From: Actinophytocola sp050699935
GTDB lineage: Bacteria; Actinomycetota; Actinomycetes; Mycobacteriales; Pseudonocardiaceae
DNA: 64,000 nt
Assembly: GCF_050699935.1 (NCBI RefSeq)
Contig: NZ_JBOHGB010000001.1
Coordinates: forward strand, 124,001-188,000
Direction of reading: 5' to 3'
This document shows, piece by piece, positions 1-8,942 of this stretch. The position numbers and the translations under genes are program-made. The stretch's first letter is position 1; the number at the start of each line of letters is the position of its first letter. The notes under the pieces are model-generated. The model worked only from the letters and a program-made list of their open reading frames with translations, did no database searches and was not told the origin of the DNA.

Positions 1-132
1 CCGGCCGCTATCGACGGACGGTAGCGCTTGTTAAATCGACCGAATGTCAACGAAAGGCGAGCCGCTGTTGAGTGGCTCTCGAGCGGGGTTCCCGCAGAAC
101 AAGACCCGAACAACAGCCTCGGAGGCATTGCC

Positions 133-267
133 ATGTCCGTCATTCGTAAGATCGCCGTGTCCGTCGCCGCCCTGTTCCTCGGTTTATCCGCGATGTTCCT
201 GACGGTCGGAACCGCGTCCGCGGACGCCCCCTGGAACAAGCCGTTGCCGAGTCAGCTGGCGAACTGA
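133..267 (+). CDS. small secreted peptide precursor (44 aa)
   Basis: The ATG at 133 follows a GGAGG ribosome site at 121-125. The 44-residue product has a basic N-terminus (MSVIRK), a hydrophobic core of about 20 residues and an ASA-D type signal-peptidase site, leaving a mature peptide of about 14 residues (DAPWNKPLPSQLAN). Codon 18 is TTA (184-186), the rare bldA-dependent leucine codon, so translation is probably restricted to late growth. The gene converges on the large regulator with a 16-base gap. I recognise no family. It is far too short to be an enediyne apoprotein. A signalling peptide or the remnant of a longer secreted protein are both possible. Existence of the gene is moderately supported; its function is unknown. 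Confidence 0.55.
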   Translation: MSVIRKIAVSVAALFLGLSAMFLTVGTASADAPWNKPLPSQLAN

Positions 268-283
268 GCGCAAGCCGCGTGAA

Positions 284-3200
284 CTACGGCGGCGGTGGGG
301 CGATCATTCGGGGAGGTTGTTCCCGCCGCCGCTCGATTGGATATCGGAGGATGGCGTTTCCGTGGTTGTGCTCGAGTTCTTCGCGCAGTCTGTTGGCCTC
401 GGCGGAGCCGACCGTGCCGAGCAGGTCGATGGCCTGGTCGAGATCACAGGTCGCCAGCTCGTGCTCGCCCCGCGCCCGGCGGATGTCCGACCGGAGGATC
501 AGAGCTCTGGCGCGCCAGACGGTCGAGTCGAGCTCGACGAACAGCCTGTGTGCCTCTTCGACGTGGTCGGCGCCGGCGGCGTCCTGGCCCCGCGCCAGCG
601 CGACCTCGCCGAGCGAGTAGTGGGCCATTCCCGCGACCATGCGCTGGCCGACCTGCTGGGCGAGGTAGAGCGCGTGCCGGAGGGTGGTCTCGGCGTTGTC
701 CAGCCGCCCCGTGCGCTGGCGGACGACACCCAACCGGCAGAGCGCGTGCGCCTCACCGATCCGGTCGCCGATGTCCCGGACGATCAGTAGCACCCGGTTC
801 AGCGCCTGATGTGCCCGCTCCGTCCGGTTGGTCAGCAGGTGCAGCTCAGCGAACCGGGTCAGCGCCTGTGCCTCGCCGCGCAGCCACCCGACCCGCTGAA
901 AGCCCTCGATCGCGGTTTCCAGCATCTCGTGCGCGCGATCGGCTTCGCCCTCGTCGATCCACACCTTGGCCATGCTCTGCAGGAGGTGTGCCTCACCCCC
1001 CAGGTCGCCGACCGCGCGCATCTTCTCCAGCGACGCCTCGAACTTGGCCAGCATCGCCGCACCTCGGTTGCGCATCCGGTCGATGATCGCGGAGCTGCGC
1101 AGCACGAGCGCGCAGCCGTGCTCGTCGCCGACCGCCTCGAAGATCTCCAGCGCCTGCGCGTAGCAGCGCTCGGTGTCGGCGAGTCGGGACTGGTTGAGGT
1201 ACATCGAGCCGAGCGAGTACAGCATCGCCGCGCGCCCGCGCTGGTTGCCCGACTCCTCGGTGGCGGCGAGCGCGCGCTCGGCGGTCTCCCGCCACTCGTC
1301 GAAGTGTCCCTTCACCTCGAACAGCGTCACCGCGGTGAGCGCGAGGTCCCAGCACGCCTCGGACATTCCGCTGTCCGCGGCCAGATGGACGGCCGACACG
1401 AGCGAGCGGCGTTCGGACTCCAGCCACTCGATCTGGTCGCCCATGTCGTCGATCTCCTCCAGCTCCGGCGCCCCGCTCCAGCGGTGCGCGGTGCCGTGCA
1501 GGATCGTGTAGTCGCCGCCGTACTCCTTGCGGTGCGCGTGTTCCGCGCGGGCGAGCCACGCGCCGAGCAGGCGCTCGACCACCACGCGACGCTCGGTCTC
1601 CGGCTCCTCGTCGTGGAGCCGCTCGGCGGCGAACACCCGGATCAGGTCGTGGAAGCGGTAGCGCAGGTGCTCGCCCGGGTACTGCACGGTGTCCAGGAGC
1701 TGAGCCTCGACGAGGCTCTCCACCACCTCGAAGGCGTCGAACGGGTCCATGTCGAGCAGCGCGGCGGCGGTCCACGCGGGGAAGTCGGGCGTGGTGATCA
1801 GCGCGAACCGCCGGAACAGGCGCCGCGCGACCGCCGGCAGGGTCCGATAGCTCAGGCCGATGTTGGAGCGCAGCACCAGGCCGCGGTAGGACAGCTCGTC
1901 CAGCCGGTGCACGGAGTCGCGCAGCCGGGTGACCAGCATGTCGAGGCGCCAGTGTGGGCGCGAGGCGAGCCGGGCGCCCGCGATCCGGATCGCGAGTGGT
2001 AGACCGCCGCAGAGGTTGACCAACTCGGTTCCGGCGCCGCGCTCGGCCGCCACGCGCCGCGGCCCCACGATCCTGGTCAGCATCTCCAGCGACCGGTCGA
2101 CGTCGAACACGTCGATGTCGACCAGGTGCGCCCCGGGCAGGCCCGACAGCGGCACCCGGCTGGTCACGATCACCGCGCAGCCCGGTCCGGCCGGCAGCAG
2201 CGGCATCATCTGCGCCTCGCTGCTCGCCCCGTCCAGCACCACGAGCACGTTCTTGCTCGCCATCCGGCTGCGGTACAGGTCGGCCCGTTCCTCGTCGTCG
2301 TCGGGGATCGCCGAGCCCTCGATGCCGAGCGCGCGCAGGAAGCGGGCCAGCACCGGCCGGACCCGGTCGTCGCCGTCGGGTGACTCCAGGTCGCCGTAGA
2401 GGTGGCCGTCCCGGTACACCTCGCGCAGCTCGTGCGCGGCGCGCAGGGCGAGCGTGGACTTGCCGACCCCGCCCTTGCCGGAGATGGCGACGATCCGCAT
2501 GCCGTACCGGCGGTCTGGTTCGTCGTCTCCGTCGTCGGCGAGCACCCGCTTGATCTCGTCCAGCTGCGCCTGCCGGCCGGTGAAGTCGTCGATGCTGGCC
2601 GGCAGCCGGCGAGGCACCACCGACGGCTCGGCGTGGGTGGCGGCGCTCGCGGTCGGGCTCGCCGGCGTCGTGGTGATGTCGAGCGCGGGGTCGCGGTTGA
2701 GGATCGCGGTCTCCAGCCGCTGCATGCTCGGCCCGGGCTCGATGCCCAGTTCCTCGACGAGCATGGCGCGGGCCCGCCGGCACGCCTCGAGTGCCTCGGC
2801 CTGCCGGCCGGACCGGTACAGCGCGAGCATCAGGAACTCGTGGAGCCGCTCGCGCAGTGGGTGCTCGTCGACCAGGGCGGCGAGCTCCCCGGCCACGTCC
2901 TCGTGCCGGCCGAGGGTGAGGTCCAGCCGGATCCGTTCCATGACCGCGGACAATCGGGCGTTCTCCAGCTGGGCGGCCTCCCGCCGAAGCAGTTCACTCT
3001 GCATTCCGGCCAGCGCCGGTCCTCGCCACAGCCGCAGGGCGTTGCGCAGCGCGGCGACCGCCTCGGACCGCCGGTCGGCGTCGACGTGCGCCCGCGCGGA
3101 GGAGACCAGGCCGGTGAACTGCGCGGTGTCCAGGTCCGAGTCGGGGAGCTCGAGCTGGTAGCCGGGCGGCCGGGTGTGGATCGTCATGACCCCGTCCGTA

Positions 3201-3424
3201 CCGGTCAGCACCCGGCGCAGGGCGGAGATGCAGATCTGAACCTGGGCCCGAGCCGTCGTCGGCGGCGAGGTCTCCCAGACCCCGTCGATGAGCTGCTCGA
3301 TCGGGCAGACCCGGTTGGCGTTCAGGGCGAGCGTCGCCAGTACCACCCGCTGCCGGGTGCCGCCCAGGTCGAGCTCCCGGCCGTCGTGGGACAGCTCGAG
3401 AGGGCCCAGGAGCCTGAGTCCCAC
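284..3424 (-). CDS. SARP-type regulator with NB-ARC and TPR domains (AfsR-like)
   Basis: Predicted 1046-residue transcription activator. A GTG start at 3424 is chosen because AGGGAG lies just upstream and the OmpR-type winged helix begins at once (VGLRLLGPLEL). Order: DNA-binding domain (about 1-95), bacterial transcriptional activation domain (about 100-245, with the typical ELGIEPGPSMQRLE segment), a low-complexity linker, an NB-ARC ATPase with Walker A GKGGVGKST near residue 320, then TPR-like helical repeats to the end. Proteins of this AfsR/SARP class activate secondary-metabolite clusters by binding direct repeats near -35 elements. It diverges from the HxlR regulator across a 490-base spacer. 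No TTA codon was seen. It is a likely pathway-level activator, but target sites were not identified. Confidence 0.9.
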   Translation of the reverse strand: MGLRLLGPLELSHDGRELDLGGTRQRVVLATLALNANRVCPIEQLIDGVWETSPPTTARAQVQICISALRRVLTGTDGVMTIHTRPPGYQLELPDSDLDTAQFTGLVSSARAHVDADRRSEAVAALRNALRLWRGPALAGMQSELLRREAAQLENARLSAVMERIRLDLTLGRHEDVAGELAALVDEHPLRERLHEFLMLALYRSGRQAEALEACRRARAMLVEELGIEPGPSMQRLETAILNRDPALDITTTPASPTASAATHAEPSVVPRRLPASIDDFTGRQAQLDEIKRVLADDGDDEPDRRYGMRIVAISGKGGVGKSTLALRAAHELREVYRDGHLYGDLESPDGDDRVRPVLARFLRALGIEGSAIPDDDEERADLYRSRMASKNVLVVLDGASSEAQMMPLLPAGPGCAVIVTSRVPLSGLPGAHLVDIDVFDVDRSLEMLTRIVGPRRVAAERGAGTELVNLCGGLPLAIRIAGARLASRPHWRLDMLVTRLRDSVHRLDELSYRGLVLRSNIGLSYRTLPAVARRLFRRFALITTPDFPAWTAAALLDMDPFDAFEVVESLVEAQLLDTVQYPGEHLRYRFHDLIRVFAAERLHDEEPETERRVVVERLLGAWLARAEHAHRKEYGGDYTILHGTAHRWSGAPELEEIDDMGDQIEWLESERRSLVSAVHLAADSGMSEACWDLALTAVTLFEVKGHFDEWRETAERALAATEESGNQRGRAAMLYSLGSMYLNQSRLADTERCYAQALEIFEAVGDEHGCALVLRSSAIIDRMRNRGAAMLAKFEASLEKMRAVGDLGGEAHLLQSMAKVWIDEGEADRAHEMLETAIEGFQRVGWLRGEAQALTRFAELHLLTNRTERAHQALNRVLLIVRDIGDRIGEAHALCRLGVVRQRTGRLDNAETTLRHALYLAQQVGQRMVAGMAHYSLGEVALARGQDAAGADHVEEAHRLFVELDSTVWRARALILRSDIRRARGEHELATCDLDQAIDLLGTVGSAEANRLREELEHNHGNAILRYPIERRREQPPRMIAPPPP

Positions 3425-3916
3425 AGATCTCCCTAGTGCTTGTGGCCGAGGTGTCCGAACCGCGTTTCGGGTAACCAATTCGTCACAGTGAGCCACGGGT
3501 ACACATTCAATGTGGTAACCGCGATTCGCACTTTCCGACCAAAGTGTGCCACATCGGTCAGGCATTCCCATAGTAATAGTGCATATGGTTGTCTATTTCG
3601 TTGTCGGCGGCTTACCAGTGCGGGTGGTGGCCTGGGTCGACGCCGCGGCGTGCGAGGTCGTTCCGCGGGCTCGGCGAGTGCCTCGCCGAGCCCGTGGCGC
3701 GAGCGTGGTGCGCAGGTGGGCGACCGCCTCGGCGTCGCGGACGGCGGCGGCGTGCGCCCTCGCCGTCTCGTCGCGCCAAGAGGCACGTCGGGAGATGCAG
3801 GTATACCAGCGAAACCAGCAGGATGGAACAACACGTACCGACGTCGCCACGTGACGCGAAAGCCGAGTCTCCCTCGTTTTCGTCTGCGGTGAGTGGAAGA
3901 GATTGGACGCTGGGCC
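3425..3916. promoter_or_regulatory. divergent regulatory spacer with a strong hairpin
   Basis: This 490-base spacer separates the SARP regulator (minus) from the HxlR regulator (plus), so it must carry both promoters. Reading frames inside it look like shadows. It holds a perfect 12-bp inverted repeat at 3667-3678 and 3682-3693 (GGGCTCGGCGAG with a 3-base loop), extendable by one more pair. The part next to the SARP start is AT-richer than the surroundings. No convincing -35/-10 pair could be fixed by eye. Confidence 0.5.
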
Positions 3917-4717
3917 ATGACCGAATCGACCTGGAAAGTGGTCGTCGATGGCGATCACCTGACGATTTCCGGCGACTCCTTCACATTCACGACCAGCGGG
4001 ACGGACCCGATGCAGCTCGAGGATGTGCTGGCCGACCTGCAGAGCGCGCTGCGCGGGACGTACGGCCAGTACTGCGGGCTGTCCAGGGCCGCGGAGATGG
4101 TGGGGGAGCGGTGGGGTTTCCTGATCGTCCGCGACCTGCTCGTGGGTCCGAGGTCCGCCGAGGAGCTCAGCGACGGCCTGCCCATGATGTCGCCGAAGCT
4201 GCTGTCCAGGCGGCTGCACGAGCTCGCGTACTGCGGTGTCGTCCGGCAGCTCGACCAGGTCGACGAGGGCGGGCAGCGGCGCTACGAGCTGACCGAGTAC
4301 GGCCACGCGTTGGAGGACGCGGTGCTGGCGTTCGGCCGGTGGGGCGCGGTGACCCTCGAGATGCCTCGCCCCGAGGACATCGTCACGGACGCCTCCCTCA
4401 TGGTGGCGTTGAAGGCGACGTTCCTTCCCGAGGCGGCGGGCGACGTGCGGGTGAGCTACGAGCTGCACATCAGCGGCCACGTGGTCAACGTCCGGATCGA
4501 CGACGGCGTGCTGGAGGTCGGCGCGGGTCGGTTGCCCGGCGCGGATGCCGTGGTGGACTTCGGGTCCGCGCTCCTCGCACTGATGACCGGCGAGTCGACC
4601 GCGGCGGACGTGCTGGCCACCGGTGACGTGCGCGTCGACGGCGATCCCGCCCTGCTGAGCCGTTTCGAGGAGATGTTCCAGCTGCCCAGGCTGCTCGCGC
4701 CGAAGGTGCCCGCCTGA
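3917..4717 (+). CDS. HxlR-family transcriptional regulator, copy 1 (HxlR + SCP2-like domain)
   Basis: 266 residues. The N-terminal half after a short lead has the HxlR winged-helix pattern (YGQYCGLSRAAEMVGERW, then LIVRDLLVGPRS and RYELTEYG). The C-terminal half (about 150-266) resembles an SCP2-type ligand pocket (LPGADAVVDFGSALLALMTG). ATG 3917 was preferred over an upstream in-frame GTG (3893) because it aligns with the paralogue at 56139-56939, which has exactly the same length. Such fusions are often one-domain regulators sensing a hydrophobic ligand, so product or intermediate sensing is an inference. It converges on the 72-residue gene across a 14-bp hairpin. The two copies lie about 52 kb apart. 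Confidence 0.85.
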   Translation: MTESTWKVVVDGDHLTISGDSFTFTTSGTDPMQLEDVLADLQSALRGTYGQYCGLSRAAEMVGERWGFLIVRDLLVGPRSAEELSDGLPMMSPKLLSRRLHELAYCGVVRQLDQVDEGGQRRYELTEYGHALEDAVLAFGRWGAVTLEMPRPEDIVTDASLMVALKATFLPEAAGDVRVSYELHISGHVVNVRIDDGVLEVGAGRLPGADAVVDFGSALLALMTGESTAADVLATGDVRVDGDPALLSRFEEMFQLPRLLAPKVPA

Positions 4718-4847
4718 CGCGACACGGTACGAGAGGGAGACTCGTTGGTCCGTCGGCCTTACCGACACGAACGTGGTGAACGGGGACGCTGCCCAAGACC
4801 GGCGGCGTCCCCGACCCGTCTCCCGCGACTGGTCGGCCGCTCGCCGT

Positions 4848-4888
4848 CGCTCCGCCCGCCGAACCGGTCCGGTCCGGCGGGCGGAGCG
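4848..4888. terminator. bidirectional hairpin terminator
   Basis: Perfect 14-bp inverted repeat (4848-4861 with 4875-4888, CGCTCCGCCCGCCG) and a 13-base loop. It lies between the convergent HxlR gene and the small minus-strand gene ending at 4897. There is no T-tract, as is common in actinobacteria. Confidence 0.7.
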
Positions 4889-4896
4889 AGGAAAGG

Positions 4897-5115
4897 CTAG
4901 GCGGCGTCGCGCAGTTGGTGCAGATCCTCCTCGGCGGTGCGGCGCAGTCGGCGCACCTCCTCGTCGGCGGCGATGTCGGCCAGGATGTCGGCCCAGACGA
5001 CTCCCCTGGAGAGGTTCGCCTGGGTCTGGGGCAGTGCGTCGACGATGCTGGGCAGGTTGTTCTCGTCGTCGCGCGTGTCGGTCGTCTCGCGGGGTACTCC
5101 GTCGAACAGTGGCAC
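4897..5115 (-). CDS. hypothetical acidic 72-aa protein
   Basis: A GTG start at 5115 has GGAGA about eight bases upstream. The gene begins 49 bases after the molybdopterin oxidoreductase stop on the same strand, so co-transcription is likely. The product is acidic, with a Thr/Asp/Glu/Asn-rich N-terminus and a C-terminal helix-like stretch (ADEEVRRLRRTAEEDLHQL). There are no Cys residues, membrane segments or recognised domain. It could be an accessory or chaperone for the adjacent molybdoenzyme, or a peptide substrate. Neither is shown by the sequence. A hairpin terminator follows it directly. Confidence 0.6.
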   Translation of the reverse strand: MPLFDGVPRETTDTRDDENNLPSIVDALPQTQANLSRGVVWADILADIAADEEVRRLRRTAEEDLHQLRDAA

Positions 5116-5164
5116 GGTCGTTCTCCATCCTTCGTCGGTGCGTTTCGTGTCGCTCGTTCCTGCG

Positions 5165-7339
5165 CTATGCCTCGTAGGGACTGATCGTGATCGGAACGCC
5201 GTTGAACACCGCGTTGCCGGACGGGATGTCCAAGACGAACTCGTCGGTCAGCGTGTTCGCGTTGACGCCCGGGTGTTGCGCCGCGACCCGCTGCGGGCTG
5301 CCCGCGTGCCCCCACCCGTGCGGAAGGCTCACGACGCCCGACCTGATCGCGTCGGTGGGTTCGACCGTGACGACCAGCTCGCCGGTGGCCGAGCGCACGA
5401 CCGCCCGCTCGCTCAGCCCGTACCGCGCCACGTCGGCCGGATTGACGTGCAGCGTGCACCGGTTGCTCCCACCGAGCAGGGACGGGACGTTGTGCAGCCA
5501 GCTGTTGCTGGAGCGCAGCTGGCGCCGCCCGATCAGCAGGATCTCCGGGGCCGGGGCGGCCAGCCGCTCGCGCAGCCGGTCGAGGTCCCCGGCCACAGCC
5601 GGCGGGACGAGCTCGACCCGGCCCGACGGCGTGCACAGCAGTTCCTTCAGGCGTGGCTCGAGCGGACCGAGGTCGATGCCGTGCGGGTTCGCCTTCAACG
5701 TCGCCAGGGACAGGCCGTAGGGGCCGAACCTGAGCATGACGTCCAGGATCCGCTCGGCACCGCTGTCGCCCTCGATCCCGGCGCGCAGCTCCGCCACGTC
5801 CCTGCCCTCGACCGGCGAGCCGGGCAGCCGGGTGGCCCCTTCGAGGAGTTGGCCGATGATCATCTCGTCGACCCCGGCCGGATCGGCCGCCGCACCAGCG
5901 CCCGCCGCGATCAGCGTCAACCGCGCCATGATCTCGGCCTCGGACCGCTGGTCCGGCTCCAGCGGCAGGATCGGCGAGGAGAACCTGGTGTAGTTGCGAA
6001 CCGTGACGATCGACAGCAGGAAGTCGTAGTGCGGCGTCTGCATGATGCGCGGCGGCGGCAGGATGACGTCGGCGTGCCTGGTCGTCTCGTTGAGGTACGG
6101 GTCGATGCAGACCATGAAGTCCAGTTCCCGCAACGCCCGGTCCAGCCGGGGGCCGTTGGGGGTCGAGAGCACCTGGTTGGACGCGATCGACACCAGGGCC
6201 CGAACCTGGCCCTCGCCGGGGGTCTCGATCTCGTCGGCCAGCGTGGCCGCCGGCAGCTCGCCGAGTGCCTCGGGCAGGCCGCGGACCCGGCTGTGCCACT
6301 GGCCCGCCTGGAACGGCTGACCGGTGCGGTACACCTCGAGTGTGGCCGGCCTGGCGAACATGGTCCCGCCGGCCCGGTCCAGGTTGCCGGTCAGGATGTT
6401 GATCACCTCGACCAGCCACTGGGTCAGCGTGCCGAACTCCACAGTGGACGCACCCATGCGGGAGTAGACGGCGGCCGTCGGCGCCGCGGCCAGCTCGCGG
6501 GCCAGCCGGGCGACGTCCTCGGCGGGCACGCCGCAGACCCGTTCGGCGAGCTCCGGGGTGAACTTCTCGGCCAGGCCGCGCAGCTCGTCGAGGCCGTTGA
6601 CCTCGAGCGTGACCGTGGCCAGGTTCTCCACCAGCAGCGTGTTGACGACGGCGAGCAGCAGGACGGGATCCGTGCCCGGCTTGACGGCCAGGTGCTCGTC
6701 GGCGAACGCGGCGGTCCGGGTGCGGCGCGGGTCGGCCACGACCACCTTGCCGCCTCGCCGGCGCAATGCCTTGAGCCGGCCGGGAAGATCGGGCGCGGCC
6801 CACAGGGATCCGTGTGACTCCAACGGGTTCGCGCCGATGATCAGCACGTGGTCGGTCCGGTCCACGTCGGGCACCGCGATCGCGAACGGGTCGCCGTACA
6901 TGTTGCCCGCCGCGACGTGCTTCGGCATGTGGTCGATGGTGCCGGAGGAGTAGACGTTGCGCGTGCCCAGCGACTGGATCAGCGGCATCCGGTACAGGAA
7001 ACCGGCCATGGTGTGATACGTCGGGTTTCCGAAGTAGACGGCGACTGCGTCTCGGCCGTGTGCCTCGGTGACGCGCCCGAGACCCTGTTCCACGGCGAGG
7101 AAGGCCTCGTCCCAGGTAGCCTCCCGCCACTGGTCGCCCTCCCGGATCATCGGGACCCGCAAGCGGTCCGGGTCCTCGTCGAGGCGGCCGAGGCTCGCTC
7201 CCTTGGGGCAGATGTAGCCCTTGGAGAACGGGTCGTCCTGGTCACCGTTCACCGATGTGACGCGGTTGGTGTCGTCGAGGGTGATACGGAGGCCGCAGAC
7301 GGCCTGACAGATGGGACAGGTTCGGTGCGCGGTGGTCAT
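5165..7339 (-). CDS. molybdopterin-dependent oxidoreductase (DMSO-reductase/formate-dehydrogenase superfamily)
   Basis: 724 residues from ATG 7339 (GGAG upstream). The N-terminus has the 4Fe-4S motif C8-x2-C11-x3-C15 with C44 (CPICQAVCGL then GYICPKG). It continues as a typical bis-MGD enzyme: the VYFGNPTYHTMAGF and SGTIDHMPKH regions, IIGANPLESHGS, VVADPRRT, LLAVVNTLL and a C-terminal molydopterin-binding domain (SLLGGSNRCTLHVNPADVAR). No Tat signal is present, so it is cytoplasmic. Members reduce or oxidise small molecules with an external electron partner; the substrate here is unknown. It is unusual among tailoring genes. A 17-bp hairpin upstream separates it from the flavin monooxygenase, so it may have its own promoter. 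Confidence 0.88.
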   Translation of the reverse strand: MTTAHRTCPICQAVCGLRITLDDTNRVTSVNGDQDDPFSKGYICPKGASLGRLDEDPDRLRVPMIREGDQWREATWDEAFLAVEQGLGRVTEAHGRDAVAVYFGNPTYHTMAGFLYRMPLIQSLGTRNVYSSGTIDHMPKHVAAGNMYGDPFAIAVPDVDRTDHVLIIGANPLESHGSLWAAPDLPGRLKALRRRGGKVVVADPRRTRTAAFADEHLAVKPGTDPVLLLAVVNTLLVENLATVTLEVNGLDELRGLAEKFTPELAERVCGVPAEDVARLARELAAAPTAAVYSRMGASTVEFGTLTQWLVEVINILTGNLDRAGGTMFARPATLEVYRTGQPFQAGQWHSRVRGLPEALGELPAATLADEIETPGEGQVRALVSIASNQVLSTPNGPRLDRALRELDFMVCIDPYLNETTRHADVILPPPRIMQTPHYDFLLSIVTVRNYTRFSSPILPLEPDQRSEAEIMARLTLIAAGAGAAADPAGVDEMIIGQLLEGATRLPGSPVEGRDVAELRAGIEGDSGAERILDVMLRFGPYGLSLATLKANPHGIDLGPLEPRLKELLCTPSGRVELVPPAVAGDLDRLRERLAAPAPEILLIGRRQLRSSNSWLHNVPSLLGGSNRCTLHVNPADVARYGLSERAVVRSATGELVVTVEPTDAIRSGVVSLPHGWGHAGSPQRVAAQHPGVNANTLTDEFVLDIPSGNAVFNGVPITISPYEA

Positions 7340-7377
7340 CGGCACTCCAGCGGGAACGTTCCTCGTGCGGGCGTGGC

Positions 7378-7422
7378 AACGGGTGGGTCCCGGCGGCACC
7401 GGCCGGCCGGGACCCACCCGTT
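7378..7422. terminator. 17-bp hairpin between monooxygenase and molybdoenzyme
   Basis: Perfect inverted repeat 7378-7394 with 7406-7422 and an 11-base loop, downstream of the flavin monooxygenase stop (7463) and upstream of the molybdoenzyme start (7339). It suggests termination or attenuation between the two minus-strand genes. Confidence 0.65.
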
Positions 7423-7462
7423 TCCTCCGTGGACGGTCGGGAGGGATCAGCTCGCCCTCGGG

Positions 7463-8914
7463 CTATGCCGCCCGGGGCGTGTCGGTGGGCGTGTCGGTGT
7501 CCGTGTCGATGTCCGCGAACACGGGCTCGACGCCCGCCGGGGCCTGCCAGACGTAGGGCCGCCGGCTCTGTTTCGACGGGCCGAACATGGACTTCCACAG
7601 CACGCGCAGGGCGAAGCCCGGGCGCATCAGCGTCTCGGGCCGGGCGACGAGACCGGCCGCTTTGAAGTACTTGGCGGTGATCGTGCCGTCGCGGGTCGCG
7701 GCGATCTGCACCTTCTTCAGGAACCAGTTGCCGAAGCGCACCTTCAGGGGGCGCTCGCCCTTGACGCCCGGGAAGCTCAGATCGACCGTGTTGGTCATCT
7801 CCCACGGCGCGTCGATGGCATCCCTTGCCAGGTCACGGAAGTAGTCCTGGGGCACCGGAGCGGCCCCGCTGTGCAGATGCTGGCGCATGGTCATCGCGCA
7901 CAGCGCGGCGACGCTCATGCCCTGGGCGTACACCGGGTTGAAGCAGGTGATCGCATCGCCGGTGACCAGCAGACCCTCGGGGAAGCGGTCCAGGTCCTGG
8001 TAGTGGCGGCGCAGCGTCGTCGGGAACCGGAACGCGACCGGCTCGTCCACCGGGTCGGCGTAGCGCAGCGTCTCGTAGACATCCTTGGCGGGCAACGACT
8101 TGAGCCACGCGTAGAGCCCGGCCTGGTCGGTCGGCGGGTGGTCGCCGAGCAGGCCGTAGGTGGTCAGCTCCAGCCGGCCGCCCTCGACCTTGAAGAAGAC
8201 GTTGCCTCGGGGCGCGGCGGGGTGAGCGATCTGGTTGATGGCCACGTCACCGTTGAAGGGGTCGGCGCCCGGGCGCAGCTTGAAGTGCTGCGTCACGTAG
8301 ACCAGGTCGATCTTCTTGCGCTCCTCCCTGGGCTTGGCGTAGCCGAGCTGCTCCAGCCAGACCGGGGTCCGCGAGCCCCGCCCGGTCGCGTCAACCACCA
8401 GGTCGGCCTCGATGACCTTCTCGGTGCTCTCGCTGCGGGCCTGCACTCGGGCGCCGGTGACCCGGCTGTTGTCGGCCGTCGTGGCCAGGCCGAGAATGTC
8501 GTGCTGCTCGACGAAGACCACGTTCGGGATCTGCTGCACCCGCTCGCGGACGAAGTACTCGAACACCGGCCGGACCACGCCGAGGGTGGTCAGGTCGCCG
8601 TGCTGCTGCTTGAGCCGGTAGCCCTGGGCGTACCAGCGGCAGCTGCCGGACAGGTCTCCCTTGGGGACGCTGTGGTCGACCAGCTCCTGGGTGAGCCCGG
8701 GGAAGAGCTCCTCCATGATCTGCACGCCGCGGGCGAGCAGACCGTTGGCCTGGTGGCTCTGCGGGCAGAACCGCCGCGGCCCCTTCGTGCCGACGAGCAC
8801 GTCGCGGTCCACGATTTGTACCTCGTCGTAGGCATCCGCGAGCACCCTGGCCGCGAACAACCCGGCAATGCTGCCGCCCAGCACCACCGCGCGGGTCCCA
8901 GCCTCGTGGCCCAT
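7463..8914 (-). CDS. FAD-dependent monooxygenase/oxidoreductase, copy A
   Basis: 483 residues. ATG 8914 has a strong AGGAGGTGA site just upstream; an in-frame GTG nine bases earlier would sit on that site. FAD fold: N-terminal VVLGGSIAGLFAARVLAD dinucleotide motif, a DATGRGSRTP segment in the middle and the second FAD motif GLLVTGDAITCFNPVYAQGM. The fold is that of PHBH/squalene-epoxidase-like oxygenases that hydroxylate or epoxidise aromatic or polyene substrates with NAD(P)H. It is paralogous to the enzyme at 41263-42669 (same start, same QGMxVAAL region). Substrate unknown; tailoring of the enediyne core or an aryl group is an inference. Confidence 0.88.
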   Translation of the reverse strand: MGHEAGTRAVVLGGSIAGLFAARVLADAYDEVQIVDRDVLVGTKGPRRFCPQSHQANGLLARGVQIMEELFPGLTQELVDHSVPKGDLSGSCRWYAQGYRLKQQHGDLTTLGVVRPVFEYFVRERVQQIPNVVFVEQHDILGLATTADNSRVTGARVQARSESTEKVIEADLVVDATGRGSRTPVWLEQLGYAKPREERKKIDLVYVTQHFKLRPGADPFNGDVAINQIAHPAAPRGNVFFKVEGGRLELTTYGLLGDHPPTDQAGLYAWLKSLPAKDVYETLRYADPVDEPVAFRFPTTLRRHYQDLDRFPEGLLVTGDAITCFNPVYAQGMSVAALCAMTMRQHLHSGAAPVPQDYFRDLARDAIDAPWEMTNTVDLSFPGVKGERPLKVRFGNWFLKKVQIAATRDGTITAKYFKAAGLVARPETLMRPGFALRVLWKSMFGPSKQSRRPYVWQAPAGVEPVFADIDTDTDTPTDTPRAA

Positions 8915-8942
8915 CGCGGTCACCTCCTCGAATCCGTGGTTG

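Noticed and set aside
133..267. Enediyne apoprotein (CagA type)
   Set aside because: Mature part of about 14 residues is far too short; apoproteins are over 100 residues with a beta-barrel fold.
993..2783. 596-codon minus-strand frame inside the SARP regulator
   Set aside because: Out-of-frame shadow of the regulator, Arg-rich, no start signal.
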